From Bacillus sp. (in: firmicutes) (GTDB lineage: Bacteria; Bacillota; Bacilli; Bacillales; Bacillaceae_J): a DNA stretch of 45,819 nt. Positions within the stretch are counted from its first letter, which is position 1, and the number at the start of each line of letters is the position of its first letter. Location of the stretch: positions 1-45,819 of the forward strand of contig DUSF01000059.1 in the NCBI GenBank assembly GCA_012842745.1, written 5' to 3'. A model generated the notes under the pieces. That model saw only the letters and a list, made by a program, of their open reading frames with translations. It searched no databases and was not told where the DNA came from. Made by a program: the position numbers and the translations under genes. This document shows, in pieces, positions 19,192 through 27,953 of this stretch.

Positions 19192-20727
19192 TTGGGTTTT
19201 GTATCAGTCGCAATATTTGTATCAGTAATAGCATTGACATTAGTCGTAACTTATTGGGCAGCAAAACGAACATCAACTGCTAGTGAGTTCTACACTGCAG
19301 GGGGATCGTTAACAGGTTGGCAAAATGGTATGGCCATTGCCGGAGACTATTTATCAGCGGCATCATTCTTAGGTATTGCAGGAGCAATTTCATTAGTAGG
19401 TTATGATGGATTTTACTATAGTGTTGGTTGGCTTGTTGCCTATTTAGTCGTATTATTCCTAGTTGCAGAACCATTACGTAACCTTGGAAAGTTTACGATG
19501 GCTGACATGATTGCAGCACGTTTTTCAGCTCCTAAAGTCCGTGGTGCAGCGGCATTTAATACACTTACAATCGTAATGTTCTATATGCTTGCACAGCTAG
19601 TTGGAGCAGGCGCACTTATTAAACTTTTACTTGGTATTGATTATCATATCGCCGTAATTATTGTTGGTATTATGATGACAACTTATGTATTATTCGGTGG
19701 AATGACGGCTACAAGCTGGGTGCAAATTATTAAAGCAATCCTTCTTATGGCTGGAACAGTCGTAATTTCTTTCCTAGTATTTATGAAATTCGACTTTAGC
19801 ATTGTTGGTATGTTCAATGAAATGTCACAAGCAACACAACATGGCGAAGCGTATTTACACTCAGGTGTTAAATACAAAAATCCACTGGATTTAATCTCTG
19901 TACTTATTGCCCTTGTTTTAGGTACTGCAGGTTTACCACACATCTTAATGCGTTTCTTTACAGTTAAAGATGCAAAAACAGCACGTTCTTCTGTAATTTA
20001 CGCAACATGGATTATCGGAATTTTCTACGTATTAACTGTTTTCCTAGGCTTTGGTGCAGCGAAATTCGTTGGCGCAGATGCGATTATCGCTGAAAACGCA
20101 GCTGGAAATATGGCCGCACCGATGTTAGCGGGTGTACTAGGTGGAGATATCCTAGAATCATTCGTTTCAGCGGTAGCTTTTGCGACAATTCTAGCGGTTG
20201 TTGCCGGACTAGTATTATCTGGAGCATCAGCTGTTGCCCATGACCTTTACGGACAAATTATCAAAAAAGGTAAAGTAACTGAAAAAGAACAAGTTAAAGC
20301 AGCACGTATTGCATCTCTATCAATTTCAGTATTCTCAATCATCATTGCTCTTGGTGCAGAAAAAATGAACGTTGCGTTCCTAGTTTCGCTTGCATTCTGT
20401 GTCGCAGCGTCAGCAAACTTACCGACGATTTTATTTACAATCTACTGGAAGAGATTTAATACATCAGGCGCAGTATGGTCAATGGTAGCTGGTCTTGTTT
20501 CAGCACTTGTACTAGTTGCTATCAGCCCAAGTGTTATGAGCCCAGTTGAAGGCGCAACACTACTTACTGGAAATCCAATTTTCCCATTAACAAACCCTGC
20601 TATTGTTTCAGTGCCAATTGGATTCATAGCAGCGATTATCGGTACATTAGTTTCTTCTGAGCGTGATGAGAAGAAATACGCGGAAGTTACATTTAAAGCG
20701 CAAACTGGTTACAGAGAAATCGGCTAA
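19192..20727 (+). CDS. actP: Sodium/solute symporter, acetate (ActP-like) type
   Basis: SSS-family secondary transporter of 511 residues with about 13 helices, likely carrying acetate or a related short monocarboxylate with a cation. Family motifs include the N-terminal ASEFYTAGGSLTGWQNGMAI, AGDYLSAASFLGIAGAI and GTAGLPHILMRFFTVKDAKT. The start is TTG 19192 with AAAGGGGGG upstream. Placement directly after a DUF485 gene and before a cNMP/CBS/DUF294 gene is a known association of this transporter group. Substrate is inferred from family and context only. Confidence 0.85.
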   Translation: MGFVSVAIFVSVIALTLVVTYWAAKRTSTASEFYTAGGSLTGWQNGMAIAGDYLSAASFLGIAGAISLVGYDGFYYSVGWLVAYLVVLFLVAEPLRNLGKFTMADMIAARFSAPKVRGAAAFNTLTIVMFYMLAQLVGAGALIKLLLGIDYHIAVIIVGIMMTTYVLFGGMTATSWVQIIKAILLMAGTVVISFLVFMKFDFSIVGMFNEMSQATQHGEAYLHSGVKYKNPLDLISVLIALVLGTAGLPHILMRFFTVKDAKTARSSVIYATWIIGIFYVLTVFLGFGAAKFVGADAIIAENAAGNMAAPMLAGVLGGDILESFVSAVAFATILAVVAGLVLSGASAVAHDLYGQIIKKGKVTEKEQVKAARIASLSISVFSIIIALGAEKMNVAFLVSLAFCVAASANLPTILFTIYWKRFNTSGAVWSMVAGLVSALVLVAISPSVMSPVEGATLLTGNPIFPLTNPAIVSVPIGFIAAIIGTLVSSERDEKKYAEVTFKAQTGYREIG

Positions 20728-20752
20728 TATTAAATTAATAAAATAGTAAACT

Positions 20753-20799
20753 GAAAACCCTCTTTCATAACTTATGAATGGATGAGGGTTTTCTTTTTG
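20753..20799 (+). terminator. Terminator between symporter and DUF294 gene
   Basis: GAAAACCCTC (20753-20762) pairs with GAGGGTTTTC (20784-20793), followed by TTTTT. The next gene starts only 37 bp later, so it may act as an attenuator rather than an operon end. Confidence 0.78.
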
Positions 20800-20835
20800 A
20801 ACTGTAATATTCAGATGAATAGGGTGGTGTTCCCA

Positions 20836-22755
20836 ATGAATGTTCATAACAAAGTAGAGCTATATGAACAAGTGCATAAACATCCACTATTTTCCGGTAC
20901 ACCTCATGACCAATTCACTAAATTAATGGAAGATTGTGAGTTAAGTTTTTATCAAAAAGCGGAGAAAGTGCTCTATGGCAAAACCCACCGCGAAGGTTTG
21001 CTTTTGATTTTAAACGGGGTGGCTGAAGTCTTTATTGGGGAAAACGGAAAAAAAGAAATCCTCGAAATTTTGCAGCCTGAAGAAATGATTGGCTTTTCTG
21101 GTTTAGCAAGTTTTTTAGGTGAGCCAGATGACCATGCACGTCTTCTAACCGTTCAAGTAGAAGCGGTAGAGGATTTGCACTGCTTGAAAATTCCTTATAC
21201 TGTTTTGGAAAAAAGATGGAATGATGAGCATGTCCGTGACTTCGTGCTAAGAAAAGTAGCGGTCAGGCTGAGAGATATTTATTCATCACTAGCAGAACAA
21301 GTAAAACTGGCAAGCGATTGGGGCGAAAGCGAGGCATTTGTCCGTCGTGTTCAAGACTTGATGAGTGAGCCAGTCGTTTCAATAAGCGAGAATGAAACCG
21401 TTCAATCAACAGCGAAAAAAATGGTAGAAAACTCAATAGGCTCAATCGTTGTCGTCGATGATAACGAAAAGCTATTAGGGATTATTACAGACACAGATAT
21501 CGTTCGCCGCGTTGCCGCTCAATCAGAAAATAGTACGCGTCAGCTTCAAGCAAAAGATGTAATGACACCAAAACCATTTACAATTACGCGCGATGCCTTT
21601 TATTACGAAGCATTAACAGCATTTTTTACAAATAGTGTAAAACATTTGCCGGTAGTAGACGAAGAGCGGGTAGTGGGACTTGTCACTCTTTCGGACTTAC
21701 TTGAAAAGAAAAACCGGGGACAAATGGCAATTTTAAAGAAAATTGAAGAGGCCTCATTTGCAAGCTTGCCAACGGTCAAAAACGCTATTTATAATGTTCT
21801 TTCAAATTTAATACAAGATGAAATCTCAACGATTCATACCCTTGAGATTATTACAAAGCTTTACGACCGCCTCGTTCGACATTGTGTAAGTTTAGCAGTC
21901 GAATCGATGAAAAAGCAAGGGAAAGGCAAGCCGCCAGTACCGTTTTCTTGGTACTTAATGGGTAGTGGCGCAAGAGGAGAGCAGTTTATGCTCACTGACC
22001 AAGATCATTTCCTAGTCTATGCAGATGCTAACCCGAACGATAAGCAAAAAGTTGATGAATACTTCTCACTTTTAGGTGAGGAAATTGTCGGACATCTTGA
22101 GCAGGCTGGCTATTCATTATGTAAAGGAAAAATGATGTCGAATAACCCAGATTGGCGCGGATCTGTGTCCGAGTGGCAGGAAAGATTGCGCCGATGGGCA
22201 TTAAAAACGACTGATGAGCAAATATTATTAGGACAGAACTTTTTATCATTCCGCTTTTTGTACGGTGACGATTCTCTGAACGAACAGTTTGTTGAGATGG
22301 TTCGGTACAAATTGGAGGTTTCAAAAACATTTATTTATTACATGGCCCAGCAGGAGCGGGAAAAATTAGTTCCGCAAATTGACCAATCGTTTTTAGGCCG
22401 CTTCAAAGCAAAGAAACAAGTGATTGATATTAAAAAGCATGCATTATTTCCACTACATCATTGCATGCAGGTTTTAGGAGCGCAGTACGGTATCATCGAT
22501 GGAACTTCTCTTGAACTCTTAAACGGGCTCGTGAAAAGAAACGCAGTTTATGAGGGATTCTCCGATGATTTACTATTTGCATATGAGGTAGCGCTGAAAA
22601 CCAGGATAAAAATGTCGTGGGAAAAACATTTAAATGGGGAAAGTATCACAACGGAAATCGAATTATCAGCGCTACATAGCTGGGAGAAAGATGAACTAAT
22701 AAATATGTTAAAAGCTGTTCGTGAATTACAATTTTACCTTTTATCGAAATTGTAA
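20836..22755 (+). CDS. cNMP-binding/CBS/DUF294 nucleotidyltransferase-like regulatory protein
   Basis: Cytoplasmic multidomain protein of ~639 residues: a cyclic-nucleotide-binding-like domain (about 10-140), a CBS pair (about 170-290; MSEPVVSISENETVQSTAKK, then VMTPKPFTITRDAFYYEAL), a nucleotidyltransferase-like domain with GSGARGEQFMLTDQDHFLVY (GS...DQD) and a helical DUF294 C-terminal domain. Proteins of this build often sit beside ActP symporters and a DnaQ-like exonuclease, as here, and are thought to regulate them. ATG 20836 with AGGGTGGTG upstream is preferred to an in-frame ATG at 20782 that lies inside the terminator stem. Confidence 0.85.
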   Translation: MNVHNKVELYEQVHKHPLFSGTPHDQFTKLMEDCELSFYQKAEKVLYGKTHREGLLLILNGVAEVFIGENGKKEILEILQPEEMIGFSGLASFLGEPDDHARLLTVQVEAVEDLHCLKIPYTVLEKRWNDEHVRDFVLRKVAVRLRDIYSSLAEQVKLASDWGESEAFVRRVQDLMSEPVVSISENETVQSTAKKMVENSIGSIVVVDDNEKLLGIITDTDIVRRVAAQSENSTRQLQAKDVMTPKPFTITRDAFYYEALTAFFTNSVKHLPVVDEERVVGLVTLSDLLEKKNRGQMAILKKIEEASFASLPTVKNAIYNVLSNLIQDEISTIHTLEIITKLYDRLVRHCVSLAVESMKKQGKGKPPVPFSWYLMGSGARGEQFMLTDQDHFLVYADANPNDKQKVDEYFSLLGEEIVGHLEQAGYSLCKGKMMSNNPDWRGSVSEWQERLRRWALKTTDEQILLGQNFLSFRFLYGDDSLNEQFVEMVRYKLEVSKTFIYYMAQQEREKLVPQIDQSFLGRFKAKKQVIDIKKHALFPLHHCMQVLGAQYGIIDGTSLELLNGLVKRNAVYEGFSDDLLFAYEVALKTRIKMSWEKHLNGESITTEIELSALHSWEKDELINMLKAVRELQFYLLSKL

Positions 22756-22771
22756 AAGGGGGGGAAAATGA

Positions 22772-23434
22772 TTGTTCTGGTTAAAAAAATCAATGTCATG
22801 TCCATTGAACGATACACTGCCATTATCAACACCAATCAAAGATGTTTCGTTTACAATTTTCGACACCGAAACAACTGGCTTTCAAGTTGCGACAACTGAC
22901 AGATTAATTGAAATTGGTGCCGTTCATATGAAGGGATATGAAGTGTTAGAAAAAAATACATTCCAAACATATGTCAAACCAAACCGAGACATCCCACCGA
23001 TTATCACGGAACTGACTGGTATTACCGAGGAAAAAGTAAAATATGCTCCAGAGTCTATGGAAGCCATTACCGCTTACTTTGATTTTATTGGAAGAAATGA
23101 AAGCTCTGCTTTAGTTGGGCACTATGTTGCTTTTGACGAAATGGTACTCAGACAAGAAATTAGGCGTGCCAAGCATGGCTTTAAAAAGCCTAAGCTTATT
23201 GATACATTGAACGTAATCGGATTCTTAAGTCCGTCTTGGGATATGCGTGATTTAGAAAGATATGCAATGGCATTTGGCACCCGGATATACGAAAGACACT
23301 CAGCGATAGGTGATGCGCTCACAACCGCTTACCTCTTTAGTGAACTTTTGCAGCAGTTCATCGACCGCGGTTACAAAACATGGGGTGACTTATTACAGTG
23401 TACAGATGCTGATGCAAAATCAATCTCATTTTAA
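22772..23434 (+). CDS. DnaQ-like DEDDh 3'-5' exonuclease
   Basis: 220-residue exonuclease domain protein. Catalytic motifs: ExoI FTIFDTETTGF (DTE), ExoII HYVAFDEMVLR and ExoIII HSAIGDALTTAYLF (H and D of DEDDh). A ~25-residue N-terminal stretch precedes the domain. The start is TTG 22772 behind AAAGGGGGGG; the ATG at 22768 is in another frame. It probably forms an operon with the DUF294 gene (16 bp gap). It resembles the PolC-type proofreading exonuclease and the epsilon subunit; the physiological substrate is unknown. Confidence 0.88.
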   Translation: MFWLKKSMSCPLNDTLPLSTPIKDVSFTIFDTETTGFQVATTDRLIEIGAVHMKGYEVLEKNTFQTYVKPNRDIPPIITELTGITEEKVKYAPESMEAITAYFDFIGRNESSALVGHYVAFDEMVLRQEIRRAKHGFKKPKLIDTLNVIGFLSPSWDMRDLERYAMAFGTRIYERHSAIGDALTTAYLFSELLQQFIDRGYKTWGDLLQCTDADAKSISF

Positions 23435-23456
23435 AAAATTTAAGCGAATGAACAAA

Positions 23457-23484
23457 ACCCGTTAGCCAAACGGGTATTTTTTTT
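23457..23484 (+). terminator. Terminator after the exonuclease gene
   Basis: ACCCGTT (23457-23463) pairs with AACGGGT (23469-23475), followed by ATTTTTTTT. Confidence 0.82.
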
Positions 23485-23629
23485 GTCCCTTGTCCCTCTT
23501 GACTTTTTAGCATATTAGCCCTTGCTCCCTAATAAACATATACAAACTAGTGTTTAGAGAGTGTTTGAGGTGAGCGCATAAAGTGAGTCTCATTTCACTT
23601 CTCACATCCAATTTAGGGAGGCGAGTAGT

Positions 23630-23920
23630 GTGCACGATTACATCAAAGAGCGTACTATCAAGATTGGCAAGTATATCGTGGAGACGAAGAAGACAGTTCG
23701 CGTCATTGCGAAGGAATTTGGCGTTTCCAAAAGTACGGTCCATAAGGATTTGACGGAACGACTGCCTGACATTAATCCCGAGCTAGCAAATGAAGTAAAA
23801 GAAATCCTCGATTACCATAAATCTATTCGACACTTACGAGGTGGTGAAGCTACAAAATTGAAGTATAAATCCGATAAAACCGATAGAGAGACAGATAGTA
23901 CTGAAGTTCAGGTTAGATGA
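23630..23920 (+). CDS. spoIIID: Sporulation transcriptional regulator SpoIIID
   Basis: Mother-cell DNA-binding regulator of the sigma-E to sigma-K stage. 96 residues with a helix-turn-helix (RVIAKEFGVSKSTVHKDLTE) and a basic C-terminal region (HLRGGEATKLKYK) that also contacts DNA. It is nearly identical to the Bacillus protein up to residue ~82, and the tail differs. GTG start with GGGAGGCGAG upstream. The 145-bp leader contains an AAGTGA/TCACTT dyad (23580-23599). mbl follows, as in Bacillus. Confidence 0.96.
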   Translation: MHDYIKERTIKIGKYIVETKKTVRVIAKEFGVSKSTVHKDLTERLPDINPELANEVKEILDYHKSIRHLRGGEATKLKYKSDKTDRETDSTEVQVR

Positions 23921-23965
23921 CGTTATTATTACAAACAAATACCTGTCGAAATTTTTTCACAAAAA

Positions 23966-23995
23966 ATGACGAGCCCTATGCAAATATGATACAAT
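23966..23995 (+). promoter_or_regulatory. Probable sigma-A promoter of mbl
   Basis: ATGACG at 23966-23971, an 18-bp spacer and TACAAT at 23990-23995 with TG upstream of the -10. The mbl start is about 63 bp downstream. Confidence 0.5.
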
Positions 23996-24058
23996 ATGTT
24001 ATTAGAGATAAAGAAGCGGACCATAGATTTGAAATGGTTTAAGGAGGATATGGAATTG

Positions 24059-25060
24059 ATGATTGCTAGGGATATCGGAATCGATTTAGGAACAGCTAAT
24101 GTGCTAATTCATATGAAGGGAAAAGGAATTGTTTTAAATGAGCCATCTGTTGTGGCAATTGACCGTAACACAGGTCGTGCATTAGCAGTTGGTGAAGAAG
24201 CAAGACGTATGGTAGGTCGTACACCTGGAAATATTGTTGCTATTCGTCCATTAAAGGATGGAGTCATTGCTGACTTTGACGTAACCGAATCAATGCTAAA
24301 GTATTTTATTGAAAAAATCAATGTAAAAGGACTTTTTGCGAAGCCAAGGATGTTGATTTGCTGCCCAACGAATACAACTTCGGTTGAAAGAAAGGCAATC
24401 AAAGAAGCAGCTGAAAAAAGCGGTGGTAAAAAGATATATCTTGAAGAGGAACCGAAGGTTGCTGCAATTGGTGCAGGAATGGATATCTTTCAGCCAAGTG
24501 GAAACATGGTTGTAGATATTGGCGGTGGAACAACAGATGTTGCCGTGCTTTCAATGGGCGATATTGTCACCGCCTCTTCTATTAAAATGGCAGGGGACAA
24601 GTTTGATGTAGAAATACTTAATTATATTAAAAGACAATACAAGCTGCTAATCGGTGAAAGAACATCAGAAGATATCAAAATCCATGTAGCAACTGTATTT
24701 CCAGGTGCACGTAACGAGGAAATCGATATTCGTGGTCGTGATATGGTATCTGGTCTACCACGTACAATCACTGTTTATTCCGAGGAAATTGAACAAGCAT
24801 TGCATGAGCCAGTGTCAATGATTGTACAAGCTTCGAAAAGCGTTCTAGAACGCACACCGCCAGAGCTTTCTGCAGATATCATTGATCGCGGTGTTATTCT
24901 AACTGGGGGCGGCGCACTGCTCCACGGCATTGACCAACTGCTAGCGGAAGAACTAAAAGTGCCAGTATTAATTGCCGAAAACCCAATGGATTGCGTGGCA
25001 GTTGGAACAGGCATCATGCTTGACAATATTGACAAGCTTCCAAGTAGAAGATGGGGCTAA
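24059..25060 (+). CDS. mbl: MreB-like actin homologue Mbl
   Basis: Bacterial actin that organises cylindrical wall synthesis at the membrane. The MreB/Mbl signature starts ARDIGIDLGTANVLIHMKGK; the phosphate-binding loop VVDIGGGTTDVAVLS and the C-terminal GVILTGGGALLHGIDQLL are present. The frame is open upstream (to 23996), but ATG 24059 behind AAGGAGG gives 333 residues, the Bacillus Mbl length; TTG 24056 is an alternative. Its position between spoIIID and flhO identifies it as Mbl rather than MreB or MreBH. Confidence 0.95.
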   Translation: MIARDIGIDLGTANVLIHMKGKGIVLNEPSVVAIDRNTGRALAVGEEARRMVGRTPGNIVAIRPLKDGVIADFDVTESMLKYFIEKINVKGLFAKPRMLICCPTNTTSVERKAIKEAAEKSGGKKIYLEEEPKVAAIGAGMDIFQPSGNMVVDIGGGTTDVAVLSMGDIVTASSIKMAGDKFDVEILNYIKRQYKLLIGERTSEDIKIHVATVFPGARNEEIDIRGRDMVSGLPRTITVYSEEIEQALHEPVSMIVQASKSVLERTPPELSADIIDRGVILTGGGALLHGIDQLLAEELKVPVLIAENPMDCVAVGTGIMLDNIDKLPSRRWG

Positions 25061-25093
25061 ACTAGCCATATGAAGGATATAGGATGGGGAGCA

Positions 25094-25229
25094 CAGGGAA
25101 CGGTTCGAGACTACTGAAAAAAATTGAGCCATTTCAAACTTATTGTCCTAGAACCACTTTTATTGTCCAATAAGAGTCATTTATTGTCGAGTTTAGGCAA
25201 CTTATTGTCCGATTGCCATATATTTGAAA
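25094..25229 (-). repeat. 21-bp phased GGACAATAA repeat, array D (4 units, minus orientation)
   Basis: Read on the minus strand, units start at 25210, 25189 (CGACAATAA), 25168 and 25148, spaced 21, 21 and 20. The lead-in is ATATGGCAATC. The whole stretch including its 3' flank (CTACTGAAAA in + orientation) is a near-identical inverted copy of array G at 38883-39036, which has one extra unit. Confidence 0.88.
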
Positions 25230-25296
25230 AAAATCACATTATGGAGGCTGCTTTTTCAGTAATATTGGACGGTTCTTCTGCCCCGCAAAAATCAGT

Positions 25297-25452
25297 GTTC
25301 TAGTGCCCGAAAAGTGAGCAAATCTATAGTTCCGGTCACTAGGGCGGCGTCCTAGTAACCGAAAAGGGAGAAAACAGGTAACCTTGGTCACTAGGCTGGT
25401 GTTCTAGTGACCGAAAAGGATGAAAAGATGCACCCTTGGTCACTAGGTCAGC
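25297..25452 (+). repeat. Tandem 52-bp repeat, 3 copies, each with an internal dyad
   Basis: Units at 25297-25348, 25349-25400 and 25401-25452 have exactly the same length. Each begins GT(T/C)CTAGT and ends GGTCACTAGG plus 5 bases. In the third unit CTAGTGACC and GGTCACTAG are perfect inverted arms of 9 bp; the first two have one mismatch each. Located in the mbl-flhO gap, ending about 40 bp before the flhO start. Confidence 0.88.
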
Positions 25453-25494
25453 GACCGGCGCTCGAACAACGACATAGCAAAAGGAGAGATTGAA

Positions 25495-26358
25495 ATGCTT
25501 CGTGGTTTTTATACGGCAGCTGCAGGTATGATTTCACAGCAGCGCCGCCAAGAAATGTTAACGAATAACCTTGCCAATGCCAATACTCCCGGCTTTAAAG
25601 CGGACCAAGGGTCATTAAGGGCATTTCCAGAAATGCTCATTACAAGCATGAATACTGAAACCTTACCTGTCAAAAAGCGCTACCAGCTAAAAGGAATCAA
25701 TACCGTTGGTCCAATCAATACGGGTGTTTACATGCAAGAAGCACTCCCTAAATTTAAGCAAGGTGGCCTCCAAGAAACCGGTAATCAAACCGACCTTGCT
25801 TTAGTGGACGGCAATCTCCCTATTAATCCGGAAACAAACCGCCCAGGGGCGTTATTCTTTCAAGTTTTGGATGCAAACGGAGAAGCGCGCTATACAAGAA
25901 ATGGTAATTTTACAATTAATGGTGAAGGCTATTTAACAACAACAGATGGCTTCTATGTTGTTGATACTTACGGCGATCCAATCATGATTAATGGAAATGA
26001 TTTTATGGTTACAGCTGATGGCCGATTTTTCGAAGATGGCGAAGATACTGGTCAACAAATCCAAATCGCTTATGCTGAAAACCCGGATCAGCTTGTGAAA
26101 GAAGGAAATGGCTTATTCCGCGTAGAGCCAGTGGCAGGAGCTCAAGGACAAGCGCAGGAATTGCCAAGTGCTTTTGACAATCCAGAAGTCACTTTTCAAG
26201 TAAAACAAAAATTTATTGAGCGTTCGAACGTAGATCTTGAACAAACAATGTCGGAAATGATGATGGCATACCGAACATTTGAAGCTAACCAAAAAATTGT
26301 CCAAGCCTATGATCGAAGTTTAGAAAAAGCGGTTAATGAAATCGGCCGCATTAGCTAG
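25495..26358 (+). CDS. flhO: Flagellar hook-basal body protein FlhO (FlgF/G-like rod protein)
   Basis: Exported flagellar axial protein of 287 residues, secreted through the flagellar type III apparatus. The N-terminal MLRGFYTAAAGMISQQRRQE, then LTNNLANANTPGFKAD, is the rod/hook signature. The C-terminal helix (VDLEQTMSEMMMAYRTFEAN, then KIVQAYD) is the matching coiled-coil terminus. AAAGGAGAG precedes ATG 25495. It is followed after 12 bp by its paralogue flhP; the pair next to mbl matches Bacillus. Confidence 0.93.
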   Translation: MLRGFYTAAAGMISQQRRQEMLTNNLANANTPGFKADQGSLRAFPEMLITSMNTETLPVKKRYQLKGINTVGPINTGVYMQEALPKFKQGGLQETGNQTDLALVDGNLPINPETNRPGALFFQVLDANGEARYTRNGNFTINGEGYLTTTDGFYVVDTYGDPIMINGNDFMVTADGRFFEDGEDTGQQIQIAYAENPDQLVKEGNGLFRVEPVAGAQGQAQELPSAFDNPEVTFQVKQKFIERSNVDLEQTMSEMMMAYRTFEANQKIVQAYDRSLEKAVNEIGRIS

Positions 26359-26370
26359 GAGGAATGATCA

Positions 26371-27204
26371 ATGAATCGTGCGATGTTAACAGCAACCGTA
26401 ACAATGGGGCAGCTTCAGAAAAAAATAGATACAATTGGTCATAACCTTGCCAACTCAAATACGAACGGGTTTAAAAAAAGGGAGACAAGCTTTAATGATC
26501 TCTTATTCCAACAAATCAATAATCAACCAAGGACAAACGAAGAAATCGGTCGCCGCACTCCGAACGGCATTCGCCAAGGCTCTGGTGCAAAGCTTTCAGA
26601 AACAAACTTGAGAATGGAGCAAGGCGCCATCAAAGTAACAGATCGTCCTTTAGATCTTGCGCTAACAAAACCAGATCAATTTTTTGAACTATTAGTTGAT
26701 GAAAATGGTGAGTTCGCAACAAGGTATACACGGGATGGTGCTTTTTATTTATCGCCGGATGAAGATGGTCAAATGTATCTCGTTACAAGCAATGGAGATT
26801 TTGTTGTCGATACAGATGGCGACCCGATTACCGTTCCAGAGAATTTTAAAAACATCAAGATTACGGATGCAGGCGAAATCACCGTAACATACGATGACAA
26901 TACGGAAGAATACGTTGGGCAACTACAGCTTGTCCAAATCCTGCGCCCGCAGTTATTGCTTTCAACGGGCGATAATCAATATGCATTACCTGACCTTGAA
27001 CAGTTAAACTTAGTAGAGGACGAAGTATATCAATTGGTTGAAGATGAGGACGGCTCCATTCAACAAGGGGCATTAGAAATGTCAAACGTTGATGTTGCGA
27101 CGGAAATGACCGAGCTGATGACAGCACAGCGCTCATACCAGTTCAACGCAAAGTCAATTTCGATTGCTGACCAAATGGCTGGACTTGTTGCGAACTTAAG
27201 ATAG
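26371..27204 (+). CDS. flhP: Flagellar hook-basal body protein FlhP (FlgG-like)
   Basis: 277-residue paralogue of FlhO. N-terminal ATVTMGQLQKKIDTIGHNLA, then NSNTNGFKKRETSF, and C-terminal SNVDVATEMTELMTAQRSYQ, then FNAKSI, are the characteristic axial protein termini. The middle contains the FlgE/F/G-like beta domain (FATRYTRDGAFYLSPDEDGQ). ATG 26371 follows TAGGAGGAATG. Co-transcribed with flhO. Confidence 0.93.
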   Translation: MNRAMLTATVTMGQLQKKIDTIGHNLANSNTNGFKKRETSFNDLLFQQINNQPRTNEEIGRRTPNGIRQGSGAKLSETNLRMEQGAIKVTDRPLDLALTKPDQFFELLVDENGEFATRYTRDGAFYLSPDEDGQMYLVTSNGDFVVDTDGDPITVPENFKNIKITDAGEITVTYDDNTEEYVGQLQLVQILRPQLLLSTGDNQYALPDLEQLNLVEDEVYQLVEDEDGSIQQGALEMSNVDVATEMTELMTAQRSYQFNAKSISIADQMAGLVANLR

Positions 27205-27266
27205 TCTAGTTTCTTCTATTGTATATGGATATATAGTAATAAAAGCTTTAAAAAGGGGCTACAACA

Positions 27267-27617
27267 ATGACAAGTAGATTTGACAATGCAAGGCAAGCCG
27301 AAGTGAAAACGCGCCAAGAACGGAGACAAGCACGAGTAATCGCACGCGCTGAACGGGCTCAAAAGCAAAATGCCGAGCAAGTTTTAGAGCAAAGTCAAGA
27401 AACAGAATCTATAGAAAAAGGACGGCCAAAAATACGTCTTATTCCCATTTGGCTACGCCTCATCATTGTTGCAGTTCTTTTAGTCATCAGCATGACAGCA
27501 GGGTTGATGTTTGGCTACGGCGTTATTGGAGATGGAAAAGCGATAGATGCTTTGAAAATATCAACATGGGAGCGTTTGGTTGATTTAGTTGTCAAAGATA
27601 CACCTGATAATAAATAG
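27267..27617 (+). CDS. EpuA-family small membrane protein (often annotated DNA-directed RNA polymerase subunit beta)
   Basis: 116 residues: a highly charged Arg/Gln/Glu-rich N-terminal helix (RQAEVKTRQERRQARVIARA), one transmembrane segment (LRLIIVAVLLVISMTAGLMF) and a short tail (ISTWERLVDLV). This matches the EpuA family, which is found after flhP and before fabZ in Bacillus relatives. The polymerase name comes from database transfer; nothing in the sequence shows a polymerase function. AAAAGGGGCTAC upstream of ATG 27267. Its terminator lies in the left direct repeat. Confidence 0.75.
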   Translation: MTSRFDNARQAEVKTRQERRQARVIARAERAQKQNAEQVLEQSQETESIEKGRPKIRLIPIWLRLIIVAVLLVISMTAGLMFGYGVIGDGKAIDALKISTWERLVDLVVKDTPDNK

Positions 27618-27630
27618 GTTTCGGTAAAAT

Positions 27631-27803
27631 GGAGGGCTGAAGCGAAAGCCCTCTTTTTTGTTCTAACAATCAACAGTAAGTACAGGTACCCAACCGAAAA
27701 CTTTAATTATTTGGTTATAAATGGTGGTCGGACAATAAAGCATTCATTCTGGACAATAAAGTTGCGGAATCCGACAATAAATAAGCTGAACTGGACAATA
27801 AAT
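27631..27803 (+). repeat. Left copy of a ~175-bp direct repeat, including terminator and 21-bp array E
   Basis: Begins with the terminator GAGGGCT...AGCCCTCTTTTTT of the EpuA-family gene, then ~70 bp of unique sequence and four 21-bp units (starts 27730, 27751, 27772, 27793). The same sequence recurs in the same orientation at 33584-33776 with only scattered substitutions plus one extra unit. It bounds the Rpn/RND block on its left side. Confidence 0.9.
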
Positions 27804-27953
27804 AATGACCAAAGGTTCCAGACCCTCTGTTATGTTTGAGTAATTCCCAGGCACAAGCATAATCACCCTGTCCAAAATAACAAACTTTTGGTATTATAAA
27901 AATGAACATAACATCCCCTCTTTTTTCCAATCCTCGAAAGGAGCACGATAATA

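Noticed and set aside
23509-23545. Sigma-E promoter of spoIIID (GCATATT ... CATATACAAACT)
   Set aside because: Both boxes look suggestive, but the spacing is about 20 bp, too long for a sigma-E promoter, so it was left out of the feature list.
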